Positions 33,740 through 41,850 are shown, numbered from the stretch's first letter. The stretch is 64,000 bases of DNA from Solwaraspora sp. WMMD1047 (GCF_029626155.1 NZ_JARUBL010000001.1:5666001-5730000); one strand, 5' to 3'. A program made the numbers and translations. Notes: a model not told the origin generated them from the letters alone.

Positions 33740-36544
33740 ATGCCGGGACTCAAGAGATCAAGCCGGATCGGCCTGGTGATGGCCATGGTGGCGGCGGTGC
33801 TCACACCGATCGTCACCACCACGGCCCCGGCGGCGGCGGTCACGCTGCCGGCCGGATTCCAGGAGCAGGTGGTGTTCAGCGGGCTCAACCTGCCGACCAA
33901 CATCGAGTTCGCGCCGGACGGCCGGATCTTCGTCGCCGAGAAGGCCGGCCGGGTCAAGGTGTACGACGGCCTCTCCGACCCGACGCCGACCATCTTCGCC
34001 GACCTGACCGCGAATGTGCACAGCCAGCACGACCGGGGCCTGCTCGGGTTGGCCATCCACCCGCAGTTCCCGGCCCAGCCGTACCTCTACGTGCTCTACG
34101 CCTACGACGCCCCGCCGGGTGAGACCGCGCCGTACTGGAACGACAACTGCTCGGCGGTCGGCGGCACCAACGGCGGCCGGTGCATCGTCACCGGGCGACT
34201 GTCCAAGCTGACCGCCGGCAACACCCCGGCCGGCACCGGCACCGCGAACACGATGACCGGCACCGAGCAGGTGCTGGTGCAGGACTGGTGCCAGCAGTGG
34301 GCCAGCCACGCCACCGGCGACCTGGCGTTCGGCGCGGACGGCATGCTCTACGCCACCTCCGGCGACGGCGCCAGCTACAACCAGGTCGACTACGGGCAGC
34401 TCGGCAACCCGCCGAACCCGTGCGCCGACCCGCCGAACGAGGGCGGCGGCCTGCGGTCCCAGGACCTGCGGACGATGACCGACCCGACCCAGCTCAACGG
34501 CGCGGTGCTGCGGCTGGACCCGACCACCGGCGCCGCCGCGGCCGGCAACCCGTTGGCGGCCAGCACCGACGTGAACGCCCGCCGGATCGTGGCCGACGGC
34601 CAGCGCAACCCGTTCCGGATGACCGTCCGGCCGGGCACCAGCGAGGTCTGGACCAGCGACGTGGGCTGGAACAAGTGGGAGGAGATCAACCGGGTGGTCG
34701 ACCCGACCGCCGCCTCCCCCGCGAACTTCGGCTGGCCCTGCTACGAGGGTGCCGCCCGGCAGGGCGGCTACGACGGCGCGAACCTGCCGATCTGCGAGAA
34801 CCTCTACACCGGCGCCGGCCAGACCGCCCCCTACTACGCGTACGACCACGCGGTGAAGGTGGTCAGCGGGGAAGCCTGCCCGAGCGGCAGTTCCTCGGTC
34901 GGCGGCTTGGCGTTCTCGCCGGCCAGCGGCGGCAGCTACCCGGCCACGTACCAGGGGGCGTTGTTCTTCTCCGACTACTCGCGGGACTGCATCTGGGCGA
35001 TGCTGCCGAATGCGCCCGGCGGGCTGCCGGACCCGGCGAACCGGCAGACCTTCGCCTCCGCCGCGTCGAACCCGGTGGACCTGGCCATCGGCCCAGGCGG
35101 CGACCTCTACTACGTCGACCACGGCGGCAACGTACGCCGGATCCGCTACTTCCCCGGCAACCAGCCGCCGCAGGCGTCCATCGTCGCGTCGCCGACCTCG
35201 GGTGCGGCGCCGTTGACCGTCAACTTCGACGCGACCGGCTCGACCGACCCGGACCCCGCCGACCAGGGCCAGCTCCGCTACGAGTGGGACTTCACCAACG
35301 ACGGCACCGTCGACTCGACCGCCGCCACGGTCAGCCACACGTACCCGGCCGGCGGCCCATACACGGCCCGGCTGCGGGTCGTCGACACCCTCGGCGCCGC
35401 CGACACCGAGACGGTGCCGATCCAGACCGGCAACAGCATGCCCACCGCCGTCATCGACACCCCGGCGGCGAGCCTGACCTGGGCGGTCAACGACACGATC
35501 ACGTTCAGCGGGCACGCCACCGACCCGGACCAGGGCACCCTGCCGGCGTCGGCGCTGCACTGGCGGATGCTGCTGCACCACTGCTACACCCTCGACAACT
35601 GCCACACCCACGCGCTGCAGGACTTCACCGGAGTGGCCGGCGGGAGCATGTTCGCCCCGGACCACGAGTACCCGTCCTATCTGGAGCTGGTGCTCACGGC
35701 GACCGACGCGCAGGGGCTCAGCCACCAGAGCAGCGTCCGGCTGGACCCGAAGACCGTCGACATCACCTTCGATTCCAGCCCGTCCGGCCTGCAGCTCGCC
35801 TTCGGCTCCGACACCCAGGTCACCCCGTTCACCCGCACCGTCATCCAGGGGTCCAGCAACACGGTGAGCGCGGTGACACCCCAAACCCTCAGCGGTACGA
35901 CGTACACGTACGCGAGTTGGTCGGACGGCGGCGCCCAGTCGCACGTGATCACCGCGCCCGCGACGCCGGCCAGCTACGTCGCCACCTTCACCGGTACGCC
36001 GGCGACCGTGCTGCTGTCCCGCACCGAGTTGACGGTGACCGGGCAGGACAGCCAGGAGACGGCCGGCGAGAACGGCCGGGGAATCAACGTGCTGGACGGC
36101 AACACCGCCACGATCTGGCACACCCAGTGGCAGGCCGCCGACCCGCCGCACCCGCATTGGATCACCCTGGATCTGGGCGCCGCGCACCAGGTGAACCGGC
36201 TGTACTACCTGCCACGGCAGAACATGGCGAACGGCCGGATCAGCAGCTACCAGGTCCATCTCTCCTCGGACGGCACCACCTGGGGCAGCCCGGTTGCGGG
36301 CGGCACCTTCCCGAACTCGACCGCGGAGCAGACCGTCACGATCGCGCCGACCACGGCCCGCTACGTCCGGTTGACCGCGCTCGGTGAGGTCAACGGCAAC
36401 CCGTGGACCTCGGTGGCCGAGCTGAACGTCGGTGTCGTACCAACCACCGGCCAGACCCTCGCCGCCGCTTCGACCCCACGCAAATCGTTGGGCGGCGGGT
36501 CGGCGGCCGGCCAGTCACCGCCCCGGATCCCAGTCCGCCGGTAG
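33740..36544 (+). CDS. Secreted PQQ-type sugar dehydrogenase-fold protein with PKD and discoidin domains
   Basis: 934 aa, Sec signal peptide at the N-terminus (RIGLVMAMVAAVLTPIVTTTAPAAA). Residues ~35-470 form a glucose/sorbosone dehydrogenase beta-propeller (FAPDGRIFVAEKAGRVKVY, HDRGLLGLAIHPQF, GDGASYN, RNPFRMTVRP, GGDLYYVDHGGNVRRI). A PKD domain (PTSGAAPLTVNFDATGSTD), a second Ig-like region and a C-terminal F5/8 type C (discoidin) domain (DGNTATIWHTQW to YVRLTALGEV) follow. Such layouts suggest a sugar-oxidising or carbohydrate-binding exoenzyme that attaches to polysaccharide. GGGGCGGATAGGT precedes the ATG. The last ~35 residues are low-complexity and without anchor. Confidence 0.88.
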   Translation: MPGLKRSSRIGLVMAMVAAVLTPIVTTTAPAAAVTLPAGFQEQVVFSGLNLPTNIEFAPDGRIFVAEKAGRVKVYDGLSDPTPTIFADLTANVHSQHDRGLLGLAIHPQFPAQPYLYVLYAYDAPPGETAPYWNDNCSAVGGTNGGRCIVTGRLSKLTAGNTPAGTGTANTMTGTEQVLVQDWCQQWASHATGDLAFGADGMLYATSGDGASYNQVDYGQLGNPPNPCADPPNEGGGLRSQDLRTMTDPTQLNGAVLRLDPTTGAAAAGNPLAASTDVNARRIVADGQRNPFRMTVRPGTSEVWTSDVGWNKWEEINRVVDPTAASPANFGWPCYEGAARQGGYDGANLPICENLYTGAGQTAPYYAYDHAVKVVSGEACPSGSSSVGGLAFSPASGGSYPATYQGALFFSDYSRDCIWAMLPNAPGGLPDPANRQTFASAASNPVDLAIGPGGDLYYVDHGGNVRRIRYFPGNQPPQASIVASPTSGAAPLTVNFDATGSTDPDPADQGQLRYEWDFTNDGTVDSTAATVSHTYPAGGPYTARLRVVDTLGAADTETVPIQTGNSMPTAVIDTPAASLTWAVNDTITFSGHATDPDQGTLPASALHWRMLLHHCYTLDNCHTHALQDFTGVAGGSMFAPDHEYPSYLELVLTATDAQGLSHQSSVRLDPKTVDITFDSSPSGLQLAFGSDTQVTPFTRTVIQGSSNTVSAVTPQTLSGTTYTYASWSDGGAQSHVITAPATPASYVATFTGTPATVLLSRTELTVTGQDSQETAGENGRGINVLDGNTATIWHTQWQAADPPHPHWITLDLGAAHQVNRLYYLPRQNMANGRISSYQVHLSSDGTTWGSPVAGGTFPNSTAEQTVTIAPTTARYVRLTALGEVNGNPWTSVAELNVGVVPTTGQTLAAASTPRKSLGGGSAAGQSPPRIPVRR

Positions 36545-36551
36545 CCGCGCG

Positions 36552-37045
36552 TCAACGCGACCCCGGTCCCGAGTCGGGGCCGGGGTCGCCGCCGCTCCAG
36601 GTGAGACCGCCCGGGCCGTCCGCCCGGTGCGGGCCGGCATGACGTAGTACGCCGGCACAGGTCCCGCCGTCCGGTCCGCGCGCCGCGCAGAACAGTCGTT
36701 CGGCCCGGTGCCACTCGTCGGCGTACGACAGCGATCTCGCGCCGAGCGCGATCTCGGTCCGCAGGATGCTCAGCGCCTCGGTGTAGCTGATCGCCTGCGC
36801 CCGGGCGTCGTCCATGGTGACCGCGCCAAAGCTGAGGTGCACGGTGAAGGTGGCGGCAGCACCGGCATCCGCCGGGGCAACGTGACCAGGTGGGCCGGTG
36901 TGCCGGCCCGGGCGTTGAGGCATCTGCTGTCGGAGCCGCCCGTCCAGCGTCCCGCGACGGCGTCGAAGACCGGTCGGACCGGTGGTCGACGCACGTCGCC
37001 GGGCGCCGGCCAGTGCGGCGAGCTGTTGTCGTGGCTGCGGTCCAT
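36552..37045 (-). pseudogene. Frameshifted hypothetical protein gene
   Basis: A gene start with ATG at 37045 and a strong GGGAGG site reads MDRSHDNSSPHWPAPGDVRR... to HLVTLP. It then enters a low-quality frame, while the frame that is coding-like afterwards (AATFTVHLSFGAVTMDDARAQAISYTEALSIL to the stop at 36552) is offset by one base. Both pieces have high GC third positions. The switch lies near a C-run on the minus strand (G-run 36874-36877 on plus); one extra C would fuse them to about 165 aa. It may be a true mutation or a sequencing error. Function unknown. Confidence 0.5.
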
Positions 37046-37130
37046 TCGCGCCCTCCCCTTGAGCCCTGTTTGGAGCCGGTCGTCTGACTCCGGTCGGGGC
37101 GCGGAAACCTTGCCGGACGCCGCCGCGCCC

Positions 37131-37250
37131 CGACCGGCCGGCGACGCCGTAGCCGCCGGAATCACCGAGCACCGCGGCCAACCGGCGAGCACGACACCCG
37201 ATGAGGCATCCGTCGAGCTGATCGCGGAGGTGGCACAGGGCCACGGCTGA
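37131..37250 (+). pseudogene. Possible 3' remnant of an XRE/DUF5753 regulator
   Basis: The frame ending TPDEASVELIAEVAQGHG-stop resembles the usual C-terminal end of DUF5753 regulators (LSxxESxxLIxxVAEE). It directly precedes the DUF397 gene, the normal partner order. No helix-turn-helix region is present upstream, so only a tail could remain. Weak evidence, resting on a short similarity from memory. Confidence 0.22.
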
Positions 37251-37266
37251 GCCGCGAAGGAGCCCC

Positions 37267-37484
37267 ATGGACCCTCCCACACCCCATTCGCAAGTTGGCG
37301 CAAGAGCGCCCGCAGCGGCGAGAACGGTGGTGACTGCGTCGAGGTCGCGGTGGCTGCGGTGGGGGGTGCGGTCGCCAGTGTCGTCGGGGTGCGGGACTCG
37401 AAGGACCCGACCGGTCCGATCCTGACCTTCGCCCCCGCCGCCTGGACTACCTTCGTCGCCACGCTGAGTAGCAAGCGCTCCTGA
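37267..37484 (+). pseudogene. DUF397 gene broken by a frameshift
   Basis: AAGGAG precedes ATG 37267 (MDPPTPHSQ). The following DUF397 core is in a different frame: WRKSARSGENGGDCVEVAV from 37296, then VVGVRDSKDPTGPILTFAPAAWTTFV and stop at 37484. The core frame has an upstream stop at 37248 and no start codon, so a single missing base near 37293-37295 (or two extra) separates start and domain. An insertion AAVGGAVASV within the domain is also unusual. It may be an authentic pseudogene or an assembly error. Confidence 0.7.
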
Positions 37485-37559
37485 CCGCCCGGCACCAACC
37501 GCACTCGCACTGCCGCCGCGCCCGGCGCACCGGCACCCCGCACCAATCTCTGAACTCGC

Positions 37560-37599
37560 ATTATGCCTCTCCGTCATAATTATGACGGAGAGGCATAAT
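37560..37599. repeat. 40-bp perfect palindrome built of two overlapping 21-bp dyads
   Basis: The whole 40 bp is self-complementary without a mismatch. Each half is itself a dyad, ATTATG-N9-CATAAT, at 37560-37580 and 37579-37599, sharing the central AT. AT content is far above the surroundings. It lies 75 bp after the DUF397 pseudogene and about 320 bp before the trpS leader transcript. It could be a tandem operator for a MarR/TetR-type protein or a recombination/hairpin element. Confidence 0.85.
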
Positions 37600-37747
37600 C
37601 AACAAAGAGAATGTCTCGCCGGACCGCATACTTCTGCCCAGGTATGACCGATTTGCTCGCAGATCAGGCGCAGGCAGAGTCGCAAAGCCGCGATCGAAGG
37701 GCCGGCCGTCACCGCTATTGCAACGGAACGCGGACCACGATTCCTTT

Positions 37748-37805
37748 ATCGAGGCGCACCGAGCCGTCGAAAACGGCGTTATCTAACGGCTGGCTGCGCC
37801 TCGAT
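37748..37805. repeat. Imperfect inverted repeat, 20-bp arms
   Basis: ATCGAGGCGCACCGAGCCGT (37748-37767) pairs with 37786-37805 at 18 of 20 positions around an 18-nt AT-rich loop. It lies between the 40-bp palindrome and the trpS leader. It may be a terminator for something upstream or a mobile-element relic. Confidence 0.55.
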
Positions 37806-37916
37806 CGAGAGGCAGTTCCGCCGACGCACACACGGCCCGGTGAGAGAGCGCGCGCCAGGCGGAACCGCACGCCAAGCGGGAGCAGCGGCGTGCTCCGCGA
37901 TCATGAAGCCGACTGC

Positions 37917-37922
37917 TACCGT
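37917..37922 (+). promoter_or_regulatory. -10 element of the trpS leader transcript
   Basis: TACCGT, six bases (GAACCG) and then GTG 37929. This places transcription start on the first codon of the leader peptide. No good -35 hexamer was found. Confidence 0.5.
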
Positions 37923-37928
37923 GAACCG

Positions 37929-37967
37929 GTGCGGATGACGACGAGCAACGGTTGGCGGGCGCCCTGA
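37929..37967 (+). CDS. Leader peptide of the trpS attenuator
   Basis: Twelve codons from GTG: MRMTTSNGWRAP then TGA; an internal ATG (37935) could start a 10-residue version. It holds a single Trp codon (37953-37955) four codons before the stop. Its start sits where a leaderless transcript would begin. Its 3' end overlaps the first hairpin of the attenuator. Too short for similarity-based detection; the evidence is position, promoter spacing and downstream RNA structures. Confidence 0.55.
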   Translation: MRMTTSNGWRAP

Positions 37968-38036
37968 CGGGCGGCCCCTGACGCATCCGCGTACCCGTAG
38001 AGACCGAAACGGCCGCCCTCCCGGAGGGCGGCCGTT
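37960..38036 (+). promoter_or_regulatory. Predicted ribosome-mediated attenuator of trpS
   Basis: Segment 1 CGCCC (37960-37964) can pair with segment 2 GGGCG (37969-37973), the leader stop codon being in the loop. Segment 2, as GGGCGGCC (37969-37976), can instead pair with GGCCGCCC (38011-38018), the left arm of a strong hairpin. That hairpin, AACGGCCGCCCT/AGGGCGGCCGTT (38008-38019 and 38025-38036), is terminator-like. A ribosome stalled on the Trp codon would cover segment 1 and favour antitermination. No U-run follows, as often in high-GC genomes. The trpS ribosome site (38076-38082) may also lie in a small hairpin. Confidence 0.6.
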
Positions 38037-38088
38037 GCTCGTGTCGGCAGATCCCCGGGACGGGTGACCACCTCCCGGAGGAGCCACC

Positions 38089-39087
38089 ATGACCGTGACC
38101 GCACCAACCCGCCCGAAGCGCCGGCTGACTGGCCTCAAACCGACCGGGCACCTGCAGCTCGGCAACCTGCTCGGCGCAATCCGGCCGATGATCCAGGAGC
38201 AGTACCGCTCCGACACCATCGCGTTCCTGGCCGACCTGCACGCGCTGACCGTCGAGCACGACCCCGGCGCGATCCGGGCCCGCACCCTGGAACAGGCGAC
38301 CGCCCTGCTGGCCGCCGGACTCGACCCGGACCGTGCCCTGCTCTACGCGCAGTCCCAGGTGCCGGAGCACACCGAGCTGCACTTCCTGCTGGAATGCGCC
38401 ACCGGCTACGGCGAGGCGCATCGGATGATCCAGTTCAAGGAGAAGGCGGCGGCCCAGGAACATGTCCGGTTGAGCCTGCTCAGCTACCCGGTACTGATGG
38501 CCGCCGACGTGCTGCTGCACGACACCGAGGAGGTGCCGGTCGGCGAGGACCAGCGCCAGCACATGGAGCTGACCCGTACCATCGCGCTCCGGTTCAACGC
38601 CCGCTACGGTCCCACCTTCACCGTCCCCGTCGGGGTCGCCCCCGAGGTCGCCGCGCGGGTGATGGACCTGGCCGAGCCGAGGAGCAAGATGGGCAAGACG
38701 GGCAACGGGGCCGGCGTCATCTTCCTGCTGGATCCGCCGGAGGTGATCAGACGAAAGGTCATGCGGGCGATCACCGACTCGCACCGCACCGTCGGCTACG
38801 AACCGGAGTTCCGGCCGGGGGTGGCGAATCTGCTGACGATCCTGGCGGCCTGCGTCGGTTCGACACCCGCCGCGCTGGCCGGCGACTTCCCGTCGTACGG
38901 ACCACTCAAGCGCGCCGTGGTCGAGGCGGTCGACGGCCTGCTGCGTCCGATCAGGACCAGGTACAAGGAGTTGGCCCGCGACCCCGGGTACGTGAACCGG
39001 GTTCTTGAGGAGGGCGCGGAGCGGGCCAGGGACTCGGCGGCCGGGACCGTACACCGCGCCAAGCGGGCCATCGGCCTGTTGGCCTGA
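38089..39087 (+). CDS. trpS: Auxiliary (indolmycin-resistant type) tryptophanyl-tRNA synthetase
   Basis: Charges tRNA-Trp; class Ic synthetase of 332 aa. The N-terminal signature is TGLKPTGHLQLGN, where housekeeping bacterial TrpRS have GIQPSG/GIQPTG. The Gln-to-Lys change is the one linked to indolmycin resistance in the inducible Streptomyces coelicolor TrpRS1. The KMSKS loop reads SKMGKTG. GEDQRQHMELTR is intact. The GGAGGAG site lies six bases before the ATG. A leader peptide and attenuator precede it, matching reports that auxiliary TrpRS genes in Streptomyces use ribosome-mediated attenuation. No second trpS is in the window. Confidence 0.93.
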   Translation: MTVTAPTRPKRRLTGLKPTGHLQLGNLLGAIRPMIQEQYRSDTIAFLADLHALTVEHDPGAIRARTLEQATALLAAGLDPDRALLYAQSQVPEHTELHFLLECATGYGEAHRMIQFKEKAAAQEHVRLSLLSYPVLMAADVLLHDTEEVPVGEDQRQHMELTRTIALRFNARYGPTFTVPVGVAPEVAARVMDLAEPRSKMGKTGNGAGVIFLLDPPEVIRRKVMRAITDSHRTVGYEPEFRPGVANLLTILAACVGSTPAALAGDFPSYGPLKRAVVEAVDGLLRPIRTRYKELARDPGYVNRVLEEGAERARDSAAGTVHRAKRAIGLLA

Positions 39088-39103
39088 AGCGGCCCCGCGC
39101 AGG

Positions 39104-39508
39104 CTAGAGCGCGTCGTCGAGCAGGATTCGCCGCTGGTCGGCCGGCGTCATCAGGTGTACGCCGATCAGCCGTACGCCGAGCTCGTTGCAGACCCGGTAC
39201 GACTCGTGGAACCAGACCCGGTCGGGGTCGCTGACCGCCGACGAGCCCGGCCGGGTCAGCACCACGAGCATCCCCCCGTCACCCTCCCGCTCGGCGAGGG
39301 CGGTGGCGAAGACGGAGATGGCGTGGGCGCAGTCGGCCGGATCGGGGTCCGGCGGCAGGTGGTCCACCGGGCAGTGCACGCGAACCTGGTTGTCCGCGTC
39401 GCAGAGCACGAACCGTACGCCGTGGTTGCCGCGCTCCCAGGGCTCGATCGACGCCATCAGGTGGGCGTCGATCGCCTCGGGGCTGTCCAGAACCGGAGAC
39501 TCGCTCAT
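39104..39508 (-). CDS. Conserved hypothetical protein
   Basis: 134 aa from ATG 39508 (MSESPVLDSPEAIDAHL); ATG 39529 would add seven residues. It has mixed alpha/beta composition with GMLVVLTRPGSSAVSDPDRVWFHES and GVRLIGVHLMTPADQRRILLDD, and no membrane helix or signal. An aspartate/histidine-rich stretch (CDADNQVRVHCPVDHLPPDPDPADC) might bind metal, which is speculation. Convergent with trpS, 16 bp between stop codons, and downstream of obgE. I do not recognise the family. Confidence 0.7.
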   Translation of the reverse strand: MSESPVLDSPEAIDAHLMASIEPWERGNHGVRFVLCDADNQVRVHCPVDHLPPDPDPADCAHAISVFATALAEREGDGGMLVVLTRPGSSAVSDPDRVWFHESYRVCNELGVRLIGVHLMTPADQRRILLDDAL

Positions 39509-39630
39509 GAGACGCCATCGTTGCACCATCTTGGGCCGGATGGGGCCCCGTCGCCCCGATTTTTCCCACGTGGTCGCCGAACGCTACGGCCAGTCAACTC
39601 TCTCCGCACCCACGGTGTGGATTGTCGACG

Positions 39631-41133
39631 TCAGTGCTCGTCGGACGGCGTCCCGCCGACCGTGCTCTGTTCGTCCTCGTCCACCGGCTCCTCGTCCACC
39701 GGCTGCCCGGCGGCCGGTTGCTCGTCGGCCGGACGTTGGCGGCGGGCCTTGCGGGCGGCCAACCGGTCGCTGGCCGACGGACGCGACGACCTCTCCTCCA
39801 GCCGGGCGTCGGTGCCCCGGCTGCCGGGCACGAAGTCGACCCCGGCGTACAGCGTGGGTTGCCAGTCGAACTCGCGCTCCCCGATCCGGACCAGGCTGCC
39901 GGGCTCGGCGCCGGCCTTGGCGAGCTGCTCCTCCACGCCCAGCCGGGCCAGCCGGTCGGCCAGATAGCCGACCGCCTCGTCGTTGTCGAAGTTGGTCTGC
40001 CGCACCCACCGCTCCGGCCGCTGCCCGCGCACCACGTACGCGCCGTCGGCGGCGGTCTCGATGGTGAAGCCGGCGTCGTCGACGGCGAGTGGCCGGAGCA
40101 CGATCCGGGTCGGCTCGGCCACCGGCGTGGCGGCCCGGTCCCGCTCGACCGCCTCGGCCATCGCGAAGGTCAGCTCCCGTAGCCCTTCCCGGGTGGCGGC
40201 GGAGACCTCGTAGACCGGCCAGCCCTTGGCCTCCAGGTCCGGCCGGACGATCTCGGCCAGGTCCCGGCCGTCCGGCACGTCGACCTTGTTCAGCACCACC
40301 AGCCGCGGCCGGTCCGCCAGCCCGCCGTACGCGCTCAGTTCGGCCTCGATCGCGTCGATGTCGGCCAGCGGGTCGCGGCCGGGCTCCATCGTCGCGGTGT
40401 CCACCACGTGCACCAGCACCGCACACCGCTCGATGTGCCGCAGGAACTCCAGCCCCAGGCCCTTGCCGGTGGCGGCACCCGGGATCAGGCCGGGTACGTC
40501 GGCGACGGTGAAGGTGTGGTTGTCCGCCCGCACCACCCCGAGGTTCGGCACCAGGGTGGTGAACGGGTAGTCGGCGATCTTCGGCTTCGCCGCCGAGAGC
40601 ACCGAGATCAGCGAGGACTTCCCGGCCGATGGGAAGCCCACCAGCCCGACGTCGGCGACGCTCTTCAGCTCCAACACCACGTCGAGCTGGTCGCCGGGCT
40701 CGCCCAGTTCGGCGAAGCCGGGGGCCTTGCGTTTGGCGTTGGCCAGCGAGGCGTTGCCCCGGCCGCCGCGGCCGCCGCGGGCCACCTCGACGGTGGTGCC
40801 GGCGCCCACCATGTCGGCCAGCACCGTCCCGTCGGTGGTCTGCACGACGGTGCCGTCGGGCACCTTGAGGACCAGGTTGCTGCCGTTGGCGCCGTCCCGG
40901 TTCGAGCCGGCGCCGCCCTTGCCGTTCTCCGCCTTGAGGTGCGGCCGGAAGTGGAAGTCGAGCAGGGTGTGCGCCTGCGGGTCGACGACGAGCGAGATGC
41001 TGCCGCCGTGCCCGCCGTTGCCGCCGTCCGGCCCGCCGAACGGCTTGAACTTCTCCCGGTGGATCGAGACACAGCCGTGCCCGCCGTCGCCGGCCTGCAG
41101 ATGCAGGACGACCCGGTCAACAAACGTGGTCAC
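39631..41133 (-). CDS. obgE: GTPase Obg/CgtA
   Basis: Essential ribosome-associated GTPase in 50S maturation and stress control. 500 aa: the Gly-rich Obg domain ([39 protein letters not shown]), G domain with [18 protein letters not shown] and NKVD, then the OCT domain typical of actinobacteria ([20 protein letters not shown]) and an acidic Pro/Gln tail. GTG start. Downstream of rplU-rpmA, an order conserved in most bacteria, with a hairpin in the rpmA-obgE gap. Confidence 0.97.
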   Translation of the reverse strand: MTTFVDRVVLHLQAGDGGHGCVSIHREKFKPFGGPDGGNGGHGGSISLVVDPQAHTLLDFHFRPHLKAENGKGGAGSNRDGANGSNLVLKVPDGTVVQTTDGTVLADMVGAGTTVEVARGGRGGRGNASLANAKRKAPGFAELGEPGDQLDVVLELKSVADVGLVGFPSAGKSSLISVLSAAKPKIADYPFTTLVPNLGVVRADNHTFTVADVPGLIPGAATGKGLGLEFLRHIERCAVLVHVVDTATMEPGRDPLADIDAIEAELSAYGGLADRPRLVVLNKVDVPDGRDLAEIVRPDLEAKGWPVYEVSAATREGLRELTFAMAEAVERDRAATPVAEPTRIVLRPLAVDDAGFTIETAADGAYVVRGQRPERWVRQTNFDNDEAVGYLADRLARLGVEEQLAKAGAEPGSLVRIGEREFDWQPTLYAGVDFVPGSRGTDARLEERSSRPSASDRLAARKARRQRPADEQPAAGQPVDEEPVDEDEQSTVGGTPSDEH

Positions 41134-41159
41134 GGTGGTACACCTTCCGCAGAGAACGC

Positions 41160-41197
41160 CGAAGCGGGCCGGGACACCAGGTCCGCGGCCCGCTTCG
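41160..41197 (-). terminator. Hairpin between rpmA and obgE
   Basis: CGAAGCGGGCCG (41160-41171) pairs with CGGCCCGCTTCG (41186-41197), extended by GGAC/GTCC with one bulge. It may be a partial terminator or processing site that lowers obgE relative to the ribosomal protein genes. Confidence 0.65.
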
Positions 41198-41229
41198 CCG
41201 AAGAAACTAACGCTACGTCGAAACCGAGG

Positions 41230-41487
41230 TTACTGCTGCGCCGGTACGATGCTGACGGTCTTGCGACCGCGCTTGGTGCCGAACAGGACCGCCCCGTCGG
41301 CCAGCGCGAAAAGCGTGTCGTCGCCGCCGCGGCCGACCAGGTCGCCGGGGTGGAACTTGGTGCCGCGCTGCCGGATCAGGATCTCCCCGGCGCTCACCAC
41401 CTGGCCACCGAACCGCTTCACGCCGAGCCGCTGGGCCGCGGAGTCACGACCGTTGCGCGAGCTGGACGCACCCTTTTTGTGAGCCAT
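41230..41487 (-). CDS. rpmA: 50S ribosomal protein L27
   Basis: 85 aa, located near the peptidyl transferase centre. Typical [29 protein letters not shown] start and [24 protein letters not shown] core. It lacks the cleavable N-terminal extension found in Firmicutes. 11 bp after rplU. Confidence 0.98.
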   Translation of the reverse strand: MAHKKGASSSRNGRDSAAQRLGVKRFGGQVVSAGEILIRQRGTKFHPGDLVGRGGDDTLFALADGAVLFGTKRGRKTVSIVPAQQ

Positions 41488-41498
41488 CTCAGGTGCCC

Positions 41499-41828
41499 TT
41501 ACTTTCCGTTGGAGATGCCGGTGACCTTGATCTGGGTCAGCGGCTGACGGTGCCCCTGCCGCTTGTGGTAACCGGTCTTGTTCTTGAACTTGTGGATGCG
41601 GATCTTGGGGCCCTTGGTGTGGGCGGCGATCTCGCCGGAAACCGCGACCTTGGCCAGCTCAGCCGCGTCGGTGACGACCCGGGAGGCAGCGTCGTCGCCG
41701 TCGGTCACCAGGAGCACCGCGGCGAGGGTCACGGCGTCACCGGGCTGGCCGGTGAGCTTCTCGACCTCGATCACGTCGCCCTCGGCGACCTTGTACTGCT
41801 TGCCGCCGGTCTTGACGATCGCGTACAT
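41499..41828 (-). CDS. rplU: 50S ribosomal protein L21
   Basis: 109 aa, 23S rRNA-binding protein: [18 protein letters not shown] at the start and [26 protein letters not shown] near the end. First gene of rplU-rpmA-obgE. Its 228-bp upstream region contains two sets of tandem repeats just before the gene. Confidence 0.98.
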   Translation of the reverse strand: MYAIVKTGGKQYKVAEGDVIEVEKLTGQPGDAVTLAAVLLVTDGDDAASRVVTDAAELAKVAVSGEIAAHTKGPKIRIHKFKNKTGYHKRQGHRQPLTQIKVTGISNGK

Positions 41829-41850
41829 CGGACGCGGACTCCCTGTCGTT

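Noticed and set aside
37786..37805. Integron attC-like look of the 37748-37805 hairpin (ATCTAAC matches RYYYAAC)
   Set aside because: No matching GTTRRRY partner at the correct spacing, no integrase and no cassette array.
37611..37967. 118-codon plus-strand ORF upstream of trpS
   Set aside because: Codon usage is poor (many A/T third positions) and the product has no recognisable features; only its last 12 codons make sense, as the leader peptide.
38056..38075. T-box-like string before trpS
   Set aside because: Lacks the GGTGGNACC core and any upstream specifier stem; the attenuator model fits better.
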